Assembly (NCBI GenBank): GCA_964508185.1
Contig: CAZDSS010000059.1
Span: forward strand, 1 to 17,033
Source of the DNA: CAZDSS01 sp964508185
GTDB lineage: Bacteria > Pseudomonadota > Alphaproteobacteria > Sphingomonadales > Govanellaceae
Direction: 5' to 3'
DNA length: 17,033 nt
Shown here one piece after another: positions 1 to 9,506 of the stretch. How positions within the stretch are numbered: position 1 is the stretch's first letter; every line of letters begins with the position of its first letter. Made by a program: the position numbers and the translations under genes. The notes beneath the pieces are model-generated. The model saw only the letters and a program-made list of their open reading frames with translations. It was not told where the DNA came from and ran no database searches.

Positions 1-1
1 C

Positions 2-913
2 CTGACGGTGCGGGACGTCAACGAGGCGCCGGTTGCGGACGCCTCGATCGGCGATAAGGTCGTCGACGAAAAGACGCTTTTCACCTTCACGATCCCGGCC
101 GAAGCGTTCGCCGACCCTGACGGCGATGCCTTGATCTATGAGGTGACCCTCGCCGACGGCGGCGCGCTTCCGGACTGGCTGACCTTCGATCCGGCGACGC
201 GGACTCTCTCCGGCACGCCGGGCGAGCAGGATGACGGCGTGCTCGAGATCCGGGTCACGGCGACCGATCCGCAGGGCCTGTCGGCGAGCAGCCAGTTCCG
301 CCTCACGGTCCGCGACGTGAACGAGGCGCCGGTGACGGGCGCCGCCATTGCCGACCAGGCGGTCGATGAGAAGACGCCCTTCACCTTCGTCATTCCGGCT
401 GCGACCTTCATGGACCCCGACGGCGATGCCCTGACGTTCGACGTGACGCTTGCGGACGGCAGCGCGCTTCCCGACTGGCTGATTTTCGATCCCGCAACTC
501 GCACCCTTTCCGGCACCCCGGGCGAGAAGGACGACGGCGTCCTCGACATTCGCGTCGTCGCGACCGATCCGCAGGGCCTGTCGGCCAGCAGCCAGTTCCG
601 TCTCACCGTACGCGACGTCAACGAAGCCCCGGTGGTGGCGGCCGCCCTCGGCGACCAGGAGACGGAGGCGGGGTCGGAATTCGCCTTCGCCTTGCCCGAC
701 GGCCTGTTCACCGATCCCGACGGCGACGGCCTGACGCTCTCCGCCCGTCTCGCCGACGGCGGGGCGCTGCCGGACTGGCTGCAGTTCGATGCGGATCGCG
801 GCGTCTTCACCGGCCTGCCCGGCGCGGGTGATGCGGGTGATCTCGAGATCGTGGTGGTCGCCACGGATCCCCTGGGGGCGACCGCCGAAGCGGGTTTCAT
901 CCTGCGCATCGCG
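2..913 (+). repeat. Tandem 300-bp coding repeats (three units)
   Basis: The boundary sequence CTSACSGTNCGSGACGT begins at 2, 302 and 602, giving an exact 300-bp period (100 codons). Units 1 and 2 are close to each other at DNA level; for example, the stretch around 260-300 recurs nearly unchanged around 560-600. Unit 3 (602 to about 913) is more diverged and slightly longer. The array probably continues upstream of the window. Confidence 0.85.
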
Positions 914-1684
914 GCCTTGCCCGCGCCCGTGGCGCCCGAGCCGGAGCCCGAGCCGGAGCCTCTGCCGCGACCGGAGCCCGACCCCGAACCCGATCCGGAG
1001 CCGGGCCTCGATCCGGAGCCGGGCGTCGAATCACCCATCGAATGGAGCGCGGCGCCAGGCGACGCCATCGCGGCGGCCGACCTGTTCGGCATCAGTCCCG
1101 GTGACGGCAAGGTCAATCTCTGGGCCGGGTTCGACGCCACGGGCTACTGGCAGGTGAACGGCGTCGCCATGGACCGCGACATCGTGATCGACGCCGCCGA
1201 TTTCGGCGCCGCCTACTGGATCGTGGGCAGCGGCGGCACGACGGAAGACCTGTGGATCCGCCTGGGGTCGCCCGACGGCGCGTGGGGCGAATGGTCGAGC
1301 GCCAACGTCACTTCCTTGCCGCTGGACAATCTGGCGCCGGTCGCCGTGGGCACCAGCGTCGTGATCGACGTCAACGAGACGGTGCTGGCGAGCGACCTGT
1401 TCTCGGTAAGCGATCCCAATGACGATCCCATCATCCAGTATCAGCTGTGGGGTGGTGTGCGCGGCACGGGCCACTGGAACATGGAAGGGGATCTGAACGA
1501 CACCTTCTTCACCCTGACGCCGGAGCAGTTCGCGGACATCGCCTGGACCGGCGAAATGATGGGCCGCACGGAGAAGATCTGGCTTCGCGCCTTCGACGGG
1601 GAGCTGTGGAGCGACTGGTACTACGCGGACGTCTCCGTCTCTCCGACGCCCTTCGACGAGGGTTGGGATCCCTGGCTCATGTAA
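2..1684 (+). CDS. Large Ig-repeat surface/secreted protein, C-terminal part (5' end outside window)
   Basis: The reading frame is open from base 2, so the start lies upstream; the GTG at base 8 falls inside a repeat and is not a start. About 560 residues are visible. Three units of about 100 residues each carry a DPDGD motif, a DWLTFDPATRTLSGTPG-type motif and a VRDVNEAPV boundary, which is typical of putative Ig/cadherin-like (He_PIG) domains of bacterial adhesins. A Pro/Glu/Asp-rich linker follows (about residues 303-343). Two copies of a Trp-rich module of about 95 residues end the protein (about 345-440 and 443-553). They share an ADLF/SDLF start, an LW.G...TG.W core and a DG.W..W end. 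I see no LPXTG, PEP-CTERM or RTX nonapeptide motif in the visible part, so the attachment or secretion route is unknown. A role in adhesion or at the cell surface is inferred from the architecture. An intrinsic terminator follows 39 bases after the stop. Confidence 0.8.
   Translation: MTVRDVNEAPVADASIGDKVVDEKTLFTFTIPAEAFADPDGDALIYEVTLADGGALPDWLTFDPATRTLSGTPGEQDDGVLEIRVTATDPQGLSASSQFRLTVRDVNEAPVTGAAIADQAVDEKTPFTFVIPAATFMDPDGDALTFDVTLADGSALPDWLIFDPATRTLSGTPGEKDDGVLDIRVVATDPQGLSASSQFRLTVRDVNEAPVVAAALGDQETEAGSEFAFALPDGLFTDPDGDGLTLSARLADGGALPDWLQFDADRGVFTGLPGAGDAGDLEIVVVATDPLGATAEAGFILRIAALPAPVAPEPEPEPEPLPRPEPDPEPDPEPGLDPEPGVESPIEWSAAPGDAIAAADLFGISPGDGKVNLWAGFDATGYWQVNGVAMDRDIVIDAADFGAAYWIVGSGGTTEDLWIRLGSPDGAWGEWSSANVTSLPLDNLAPVAVGTSVVIDVNETVLASDLFSVSDPNDDPIIQYQLWGGVRGTGHWNMEGDLNDTFFTLTPEQFADIAWTGEMMGRTEKIWLRAFDGELWSDWYYADVSVSPTPFDEGWDPWLM
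921..1026 (+). repeat. Low-complexity Pro-Glu/Pro-Asp linker repeat
   Basis: Repeated CCGGAGCC/CCCGAGCC-like units encode alternating Pro-Glu and Pro-Asp dipeptides between the last Ig unit and the Trp-rich C-terminal modules. This looks like an extended, charged spacer. Short repeats like these are prone to length changes by slippage. Confidence 0.75.
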
Positions 1685-1722
1685 CGTCCCATCTCCTGTA
1701 TGCCGTCAACGGCAAGACCACT

Positions 1723-1751
1723 GGGGCCGGCTCAGCCGGCCCCTTCTTTTT
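1723..1751 (+). terminator. Intrinsic terminator after the Ig-repeat gene
   Basis: A perfect 9-bp stem (GGGGCCGGC at 1723-1731 with GCCGGCCCC at 1735-1743) closes a 3-base loop. It is followed at once by TTCTTTTT (1744-1751). The T tract lies on the + side only, so it terminates the rightward gene and not the facing Lrp-domain gene. Confidence 0.85.
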
Positions 1752-1778
1752 GCGCCGCCGCGAGGTGGCGTTGCGTTC

Positions 1779-2021
1779 TCAGCTGAACACGCGGAAGGAG
1801 ATGATGGTGAAGGTGTCCTTGATGTTGGGCAGAACCTGCACCCGCTCGCAGACGAAGCGCCCGATGTCCTGGTCATCCTCCAGGTTGAACTTGGCCAGAA
1901 GGTCGTACTGGCCCGAGATGGAATAGACCTCCGACGTCTCCTGCACCAGGTCCACCAGCTCGTCGGCCACTTCATAGGCCTTGCCCAGTTCGCATTTGAT
2001 CATCAGGAAAACGGGTCGCAT
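1779..2021 (-). CDS. Stand-alone Lrp/AsnC ligand-binding (RAM) domain protein
   Basis: The 80-residue product matches only the ligand-binding and oligomerisation half of Lrp/AsnC regulators. It has a beta-alpha-beta-beta-alpha-beta pattern, the SISGQYDLLAKFNLED core (about residues 34-50) and a final PNIKDTFTIISF strand. No helix-turn-helix is present, and an AGGAGG ribosome-binding site 9 bases upstream of the ATG argues that this is a complete small gene and not a truncated regulator. Family members of this kind (SraA/SMAP-like RAM proteins) form ring oligomers that bind amino acids. The gene is divergent from the anthraniloyl-CoA operon, with 198 bases between them. Sensing of tryptophan, kynurenine or anthranilate is a guess from position only. 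Stand-alone RAM proteins are common in alphaproteobacteria and may be unrelated to the neighbouring pathway. Confidence 0.85.
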   Translation of the reverse strand: MRPVFLMIKCELGKAYEVADELVDLVQETSEVYSISGQYDLLAKFNLEDDQDIGRFVCERVQVLPNIKDTFTIISFRVFS

Positions 2022-2163
2022 TGGGGCGCTCCTCCTAGTGTCACACTCGCAGCCAAGCTAAGCATACGCGCTCCCGCCGTCCAGCCGAATTGGCGTCTGT
2101 CCTCCGAACCCCTTGACCCGGCGGGTCTTTGGGCGTCCGTCCGCCGCCCTCCGGCGCGGGGGG

Positions 2164-2193
2164 TTGCCAAGGGGAATATTTTAAGCTTAAAAT
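2164..2193 (+). promoter_or_regulatory. Predicted promoter of the anthraniloyl-CoA operon
   Basis: TTGCCA (2164-2169) and TAAAAT (2188-2193) each differ from the -35 and -10 consensus at one position and are 18 bases apart. Transcription would start near 2200, about 20 bases before the first gene. The AAGGAG ribosome-binding site sits just upstream of the ATG at 2220. The -10 and part of the spacer lie inside the palindrome at 2177-2194. Confidence 0.6.
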
Positions 2194-2194
2194 A
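2177..2194. promoter_or_regulatory. 18-bp perfect palindrome, probable MarR-family operator
   Basis: TATTTTAAGCTTAAAATA is a perfect palindrome with 9-bp half-sites and no spacer, an AT-rich island in GC-rich surroundings. It overlaps the predicted -10 of the operon whose third gene is a MarR regulator. MarR dimers usually bind palindromes of about 16-20 bp that overlap promoters and release them on ligand binding. That this site belongs to the operon's own MarR protein is inferred. Confidence 0.6.
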
Positions 2195-2219
2195 AATTCG
2201 ACTCGCAAAGGAGAGCAGT

Positions 2220-4546
<2,327 letters not shown>

Positions 4547-4550
<4 letters not shown>

Positions 4551-5317
4551 CGGAGCGACCCTTCGCGGGCCAGCATGCGGTCGTCACCGGCGGCGGCACC
4601 GGGATCGGCGCCGCCATCGCCGGGCATCTTGCGGCGCGGGGCGCGCGCGTCACCCTGATGGCGCGCAATCTCGACCGTCTCAGGGCGCGGGCGGCGGAGC
4701 TGCCCGAAGCCCAGGCGATCGCGGTCGACGTCACGGACGAGGCCAGGGTGCGGGAAGCCTTCGCCCAGGCGACGGCATCCTTCGGCCCCGTGAATATCCT
4801 CGTCAACAATGCGGGCGCGGCGGAGGCGACCCCCTTCCACCGCCTCGATCCCGCGCAGTGGCGCCGCACGCTCGAGATCAATCTCACCGGCACCTATCTC
4901 TGCATCCGCGAGGTGGTGGGCCCCATGCGCGATGCGGGCTACGGCCGCATCATCAATGTGGCGAGCACCGCGGGCCTCGTGGGATATCCCTATGTGGTCC
5001 ACTATACGGCGGCGAAGCACGGCGTCGTCGGACTCACCCGCGCGCTGGCGCTTGAACTTGCGACCAAGGGCGTTACCGTCAATGCGGTCTGTCCCGGATA
5101 TACGGAAACGGATATCGTGAGGGACGCGATCGAGAACATCGTCGCCAAGACCGGACGCACGGCGGAACAGGCCATGGCCGAACTGACGGCGCGCAATCCG
5201 CAGGGACGGCTCATCCAGCCCGACGAGGTGGCCTCCGCCGTGGTCTGGCTCGCACTGAAGGAATCGGGCTCGATCACCGGCCAGTCCATCGCCGTCGCGG
5301 GGGGTGAGGTTACCTGA
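4547..5317 (+). CDS. Short-chain dehydrogenase/reductase (SDR), probable beta-oxidation-type step
   Basis: This is a 256-residue classical SDR with TGGGTGIG (14-21) for NAD(P) binding, NNAG at 87-90, Asn112, Ser140 and the catalytic YTAAK (Tyr153, Lys157). The start ATG overlaps the stop of the monooxygenase gene, and its stop overlaps the MarR start (TGATG), so the three genes are translationally coupled. In this operon it could oxidise a 3-hydroxyacyl-CoA or reduce the ring ketone left by the monooxygenase/reductase; sequence alone does not decide between them. The family assignment is firm. The substrate is inferred from context. Confidence 0.88.
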
Positions 5318-5817
5318 TGAGCAAGGGCATAGACATCGTCGAGGAAAAGGTCGAAGCGGTCCCTGCAGGCAAGCAGCCGCTTCGCCTGTGGCTGCGCATC
5401 CTGACCTGCAGCAACATGCTGGAACGGGGTATGCGCAATCTCCTGAAGGAGCGGTTCGACACGACGCTCCCGCGCTTCGACCTGATGGCCGCCCTCTACC
5501 GCGCTCCCGAGGAGGGGCTTTCCATGGGCGAGCTTTCGCGCTGGCTCATGGTCTCGAACGGCAACGTGACCGGTGTCGCCGAACGGCTGGAGAAGGAAGG
5601 GCTCATCGCCCGCCGGGCCGCGCCGCACGATCGCCGCACCCAGATCGTCACCATGACGCCCGCGGGCCGCGCCGCCTTCGAGAACTGGGCGCGGGAGCAC
5701 GAGCGCTGGATCTCCGGCATGCTCGCCGATCTTACGGCAGAAGAAATGGATCAGATGATGGGGCTTCTGGCCAAGGCCAAGGCCTCCATCGCCAAGCACG
5801 ACAAGAAGGACGCATAA
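5317..5817 (+). CDS. MarR-family transcriptional regulator of the anthraniloyl-CoA operon
   Basis: The 166-residue product has the MarR winged helix-turn-helix: helices around residues 51-95 with a recognition helix near 81-94 (NGNVTGVAERLEKEG) and a wing containing the family's DRR motif (Asp105-Arg107). It is flanked by N- and C-terminal dimerisation helices. It is the third gene of the operon, overlapping the SDR stop, so it is probably autoregulated. MarR proteins in aromatic acid pathways that run through CoA thioesters often respond to the CoA thioester itself (for example CouR with p-coumaroyl-CoA). Anthraniloyl-CoA is therefore the first candidate ligand. The 18-bp palindrome at 2177-2194 is the likely operator. 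Ligand and operator are inferred; the family is clear. Confidence 0.9.
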   Translation: MSKGIDIVEEKVEAVPAGKQPLRLWLRILTCSNMLERGMRNLLKERFDTTLPRFDLMAALYRAPEEGLSMGELSRWLMVSNGNVTGVAERLEKEGLIARRAAPHDRRTQIVTMTPAGRAAFENWAREHERWISGMLADLTAEEMDQMMGLLAKAKASIAKHDKKDA

Positions 5818-5820
5818 GAC

Positions 5821-6648
5821 ATGGATATTTCGGATCTCGCGCCCGCGACCCATTTCACGCCCAGGCACTTCCTGTGGGAGGTGAAGGACGGCGTCGCCCT
5901 GCTTACCATCAACCGGCCCGAGCGCAAGAACCCGATCACCTTCGAATCCTACGCCGAAATGCGCGACGCCTTCCGCCGCCTCGTCTACATGGACGACATC
6001 AAGGCGGTGGTCATCACCGGGGCTGAGGGCAATTTCTCGTCCGGCGGCGACGTCCACGACATCATCGGCCCGCTGACGAAAATGGACATGAAGGGCCTTC
6101 TTCGCTTCACCCGCATGACCGGCGACCTCGTGAAGGCCATCCGCGCCTGCCCGCAGCCGGTGATCGCGGCGATCGACGGCGTTTGCGCCGGGGCGGGGGC
6201 GGCGATCGCCATGGCCGCCGACATGCGGTACGGCACGCCGGAATCGAAGACCGCGTTCCTCTTCACCCGCGTCGGGCTTGCAGGCTGCGACATGGGCGCC
6301 TGCGCCATCCTGCCGCGCATCATCGGGCAGGGCCGGGCGTCGGAGCTTCTCTTCACCGGCCGCGCCATGACCGCCGACGAGGGCGAGCGCTGGGGCTGGT
6401 TCAACAAGGTGGTGGCGCGGGAGCAGCTTCTGGATGAAGCCATGTCGCTTGCCCGCCGTCTCGCCGACGGGCCCAATTTCGGCCATGCCATGACCAAGAC
6501 GGCGCTCAACCATGAATGGAACATGAGCATCGAGCAGGCGATCGAGGCCGAGGCCCAGGCCCAGGCCATCTGCATGCAGACCCAGGACTTCACCCGTGCC
6601 TACAACGCCTTCGTGAAGAAGGAAAAGCCGGTGTTCGAGGGCAACTGA
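5821..6648 (+). CDS. Crotonase-superfamily protein with atypical active site (possible ring-opening hydrolase)
   Basis: The 275-residue product has the enoyl-CoA hydratase/isomerase fold. Oxyanion-hole segments are NFSSGGD (71-77) and CAGAGAAIAMAAD (122-134). By alignment from memory with rat enoyl-CoA hydratase, the positions of catalytic Glu144 and Glu164 are Ala128 and Arg150, so it is unlikely to be a normal hydratase. It instead has Asp157 in VGLAGCDMGA, near the catalytic Asp of MenB (GSFDGG) and related proteins, and SSGGD resembles MenB's SGGD. MenB-like crotonases include BadI, which hydrolytically opens 2-oxocyclohexanecarboxyl-CoA. Opening an alicyclic beta-keto-CoA would fit this operon. 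PaaG-type isomerases also use an Asp in this region, so an isomerase role remains possible. The ATG lies 3 bases after the MarR stop. Confidence 0.85.
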   Translation: MDISDLAPATHFTPRHFLWEVKDGVALLTINRPERKNPITFESYAEMRDAFRRLVYMDDIKAVVITGAEGNFSSGGDVHDIIGPLTKMDMKGLLRFTRMTGDLVKAIRACPQPVIAAIDGVCAGAGAAIAMAADMRYGTPESKTAFLFTRVGLAGCDMGACAILPRIIGQGRASELLFTGRAMTADEGERWGWFNKVVAREQLLDEAMSLARRLADGPNFGHAMTKTALNHEWNMSIEQAIEAEAQAQAICMQTQDFTRAYNAFVKKEKPVFEGN

Positions 6649-6650
6649 GC

Positions 6651-7829
6651 ATGGCCGACACGAGCTTCCTTTCCTGGCCGTTCTTCGAGAGCCATCATCG
6701 GGAGCATGCCCGCGCGCTCGACGCCTGGGCGCGCGAGGTGATCGCGCCCCTGCCGCACGGCCATGATCTCGATGGCGAGTGCGCCGAGATCCTGCGGCAT
6801 CTCGCCGCGGGCGGCTGGCTCAAGGCCTGCGTTCCCGCGGCCTATGGCGGGCGGCACGAAAATCTCGACGTGCGCACCCTGTGCCTCACGCGCGAAACGC
6901 TCGCCCGCTATTCGGGCCTTGCGGATTTCGTCTTCGCCATGCAGGGGCTCGGCTCCGGGGCCATTACCCTTGCCGGCAGCGAGGAACTGAAGCGGCGCTA
7001 TCTTCCGGCGGTCGCGGCGGGCGAGAAGGTTGCGGCCTTCGCGCTTTCCGAACCCGTTGCGGGATCCGACGTCGCGGCGATCTCCACGACCGCCGAGGAC
7101 AGGGGCGACCATTACGTCATCAACGGCGAGAAGACCTGGATATCGAACGGCGGCATCGCCGATTTCTACTGCCTGTTCGTGCGCACGGGCGAGGCACCGG
7201 GGGCCAAGGGGCTGAGCGCGCTCGTGATCGATGCGGACACGCCGGGGTTTGAGATCGCCGAGCGCATCGACGTCATTGCGCCCCATCCGCTGGCGCGGCT
7301 CAGGTTCACGGACTGCAAGGTGCCGAAGGCCAATCTCCTGGGCAAGCCCGGCGAAGGCTTCAAGATCGCCATGGCGACCCTGGACATCTTCCGTTCGACG
7401 GTGGGGGCCGCAGCCCTCGGCTTCGCCCGGAGGGCTCTGGACGAGGCGCTGGACCGCGCGCAGAATCGCAAGCTGTTCGGCGCGCCGCTCGCCGACATGC
7501 AGATCGTGCAGTCGCAGCTCGCCGACATGGCGCTCGATGTGGATGCAAGCGCGCTCCTCATCTATCGCGCGGCCTGGGTCAAGGACGTGACCGGCGCCCG
7601 GGTCACCCGCGAGGCGGCCATGGCCAAGCTCTATGCGACCGAAGCGGCGCAGAAGGTGATCGACCAGGCGGTCCAGCTCTGGGGAGGGCTGGGCGTCACC
7701 AAGGGAGTGCCGGTCGAAAGCCTTTATCGGGAAATCCGCGCGCTCCGGATCTACGAGGGCGCGTCCGAAGTTCAGAAGCTGGTGATCGCGCGGCAGGTGC
7801 TCGCCGCCGCCGCGGCCCATAACGGCTGA
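6651..7829 (+). CDS. Acyl-CoA dehydrogenase
   Basis: The 392-residue FAD enzyme has the usual family length and motifs: FALSEPVAGSD (130-140), WISNGG (163-168), and the C-terminal RIYEGASEVQKLVIAR, in which Glu369 matches the catalytic base Glu376 of medium-chain acyl-CoA dehydrogenase. The ATG at 6651 lies two bases after the crotonase stop; the frame is open further upstream only within the crotonase gene. It would introduce an alpha-beta double bond in a CoA thioester after ring opening, passing electrons to ETF. The alicyclic or ring-opened substrate is inferred from the operon. A glutaryl-CoA-type decarboxylating activity cannot be ruled out from what I can see. Confidence 0.9.
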   Translation: MADTSFLSWPFFESHHREHARALDAWAREVIAPLPHGHDLDGECAEILRHLAAGGWLKACVPAAYGGRHENLDVRTLCLTRETLARYSGLADFVFAMQGLGSGAITLAGSEELKRRYLPAVAAGEKVAAFALSEPVAGSDVAAISTTAEDRGDHYVINGEKTWISNGGIADFYCLFVRTGEAPGAKGLSALVIDADTPGFEIAERIDVIAPHPLARLRFTDCKVPKANLLGKPGEGFKIAMATLDIFRSTVGAAALGFARRALDEALDRAQNRKLFGAPLADMQIVQSQLADMALDVDASALLIYRAAWVKDVTGARVTREAAMAKLYATEAAQKVIDQAVQLWGGLGVTKGVPVESLYREIRALRIYEGASEVQKLVIARQVLAAAAAHNG

Positions 7830-7864
7830 ACCCGGAAACCGCACCGGATACAGGGGAGGTTGGG

Positions 7865-9502
7865 ATGAACGACAGCTACACGGCTCACGTGGACACCTTC
7901 GCGCGGGACAATCTGCCCCCGCGCGAGGACTGGCCTGTCCTGACCTTCAACCTGCCCGAACTGCAATATCCCGCGCGGCTGAACGCAGCGGCGGAGCTCG
8001 TCGACCGCATGGCGGCCGCGGGCCATCGCGACCGCCGCGCGATCATCGCCGCCGATCATGCCTGGACCTATGGCGAGCTGGAGCGCGCGGTCAACCAGAT
8101 CGCCCAGGCGCTGGTCGAGGACCTCGGCCTGCGCACGGGCAATCGCGTGCTGCTCAGGGGGCCCAACAACGCCATGATGGCGGCCTGCTTCCTTGCGGTC
8201 ATCAAGGCGGGCGGCATCGTCATTCCCACCATGCCGCTCCTGCGCGCGCCTGAATTGCAGAAGGCGGTGGACAAGGCCGAGATCGGCCTTGCGCTCTGCG
8301 ACGATCGCCTGCTCGACGAACTGGCCGCCGTCGAGGCCGCAAGTCCGGTCTTGCGGCGAGTCGTCTCCTTCGGCGAGCTGCGCCGCCTCATGGCGCAGAA
8401 GACCGGGGCCTTCACGGCGGTCGAGACTGCGGCGGAGGACGTGGCGCTCATGGCCTTCACCTCGGGCACCACGGGCAAGCCCAAGGCCTGCGTCCATTTC
8501 CATCGCGACGTCCTGGCCATGGCGGACAGCTTTTCACGTCATGTGCTGCAGCCGGGGCCGGATGATCTGTTCGCCGGAACGCCGCCCCTGGCCTTCACCT
8601 TCGGGCTAGGTGCGGAACTGGTGTTCCCGCTGCGTATAGGCGCCGCCGCCTATCTCATCGAGCAGCCGAGCATGGACGCCGTGCTCGACGGCATCCATCG
8701 CCATGGCGTCACGCTCCTTGCGACCGCGCCCACCATGTACAAGGCGCTGCTGCCGAAGGTGGCGGAACAGGGCGTCGGAAGCTTGCGCAAATGTCTTTCC
8801 GCCGGCGAGCATCTGCCCAAGAGCGTGTTCGAGGACTGGGAGCGCGAGACCGGGATCCGCATCATCGACGGCATCGGCTCCACCGAGATGATCCATATCT
8901 TCATCTCGGCGAGCGGCGACGACATCCGCCCCGGCTCCACCGGCAAGGCGGTGCCGGGCTATGAAGCCTGCGTGCTGGACGAGGATTTCAACCCGCTGCC
9001 GCCCGGCTCCGTCGGCAAGCTCGCCGTGCGCGGCCCCACGGGCTGCCGCTATCTCGCCGACCCCCGGCAGAAGGACTATGTGGTCAAGGGCTGGAACGTC
9101 ACGGGCGACGCCTTCCTCATGGACGAGGACGGCTATTTCTGGTTCAAGGCCCGCGCCGACGACATGATCGTCTCCGCCGGCTACAACATTGGCGGTCCCG
9201 AGGTGGAGGAAGTGCTGCTGCGTCATGACGCCGTCGCCGAATGCGCGGTGATCGGCGCGCCGGATCCCGCCCGCGGCCAGATCGTCAAGGCCTTCGTGGT
9301 GCTCCGCCCGGGCGTCACCCCCTCCGCGGCCCTCGTGGAGGAGCTGCAGAACTTCGTCAAATCCTCGATCGCGCCCTACAAGTATCCCCGCGCCGTCGAA
9401 TTCGTGGACGCGCTGCCCAAGACCGAAACCGGCAAGATCCAGCGCTTCAAGTTGCGCCAGCAGGAAGAGCAGCGCGCGCAAGCTTTAGTAAAGGAGTCGT
9501 GA
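7865..9502 (+). CDS. abmG: 2-aminobenzoate (anthranilate)-CoA ligase, benzoate-CoA ligase family
   Basis: The 545-residue adenylate-forming enzyme has the P-loop TSGTTGKPKA (199-208), the A5 segment GIGSTEMIHIFIS (336-348) typical of benzoate/anthranilate-CoA ligases, TGD at 413-415, the DDMIVSAGYNI hinge region (432-442), and the C-terminal lysine in PKTETGKIQRFKLR (Lys524). It would convert anthranilate, ATP and CoA to 2-aminobenzoyl-CoA in the cytoplasm, the substrate of the first gene's product. Specificity for anthranilate over benzoate is inferred from that neighbour and from the kynureninase gene across the terminator. A GGGGAGG ribosome-binding site precedes the ATG. The 35-base gap from the preceding gene is the largest within the operon. 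Confidence 0.88.
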   Translation: MNDSYTAHVDTFARDNLPPREDWPVLTFNLPELQYPARLNAAAELVDRMAAAGHRDRRAIIAADHAWTYGELERAVNQIAQALVEDLGLRTGNRVLLRGPNNAMMAACFLAVIKAGGIVIPTMPLLRAPELQKAVDKAEIGLALCDDRLLDELAAVEAASPVLRRVVSFGELRRLMAQKTGAFTAVETAAEDVALMAFTSGTTGKPKACVHFHRDVLAMADSFSRHVLQPGPDDLFAGTPPLAFTFGLGAELVFPLRIGAAAYLIEQPSMDAVLDGIHRHGVTLLATAPTMYKALLPKVAEQGVGSLRKCLSAGEHLPKSVFEDWERETGIRIIDGIGSTEMIHIFISASGDDIRPGSTGKAVPGYEACVLDEDFNPLPPGSVGKLAVRGPTGCRYLADPRQKDYVVKGWNVTGDAFLMDEDGYFWFKARADDMIVSAGYNIGGPEVEEVLLRHDAVAECAVIGAPDPARGQIVKAFVVLRPGVTPSAALVEELQNFVKSSIAPYKYPRAVEFVDALPKTETGKIQRFKLRQQEEQRAQALVKES

Positions 9503-9506
9503 AGAC

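Noticed and set aside
921..1026. Possible CRISPR-like or minisatellite array
   Set aside because: The units are short, irregular and in frame with a Pro/Glu linker, with no spacers or cas genes.
136..1140. Minus-strand frame with Ser-Gly repeats
   Set aside because: It is the antisense of the Ig repeats and the Pro/Glu linker, so the Ser/Gly repeats are a by-product of the + strand coding repeat.
2022..2163. Promoter for the Lrp-domain gene
   Set aside because: The best candidate (TTCGGC and TATGCT, 17 apart, minus strand) matches consensus too poorly to report.
5002..6513. 503-codon minus-strand frame across the SDR, MarR and crotonase genes
   Set aside because: It is a shadow of three well-supported genes, with no recognisable domain and biased composition.
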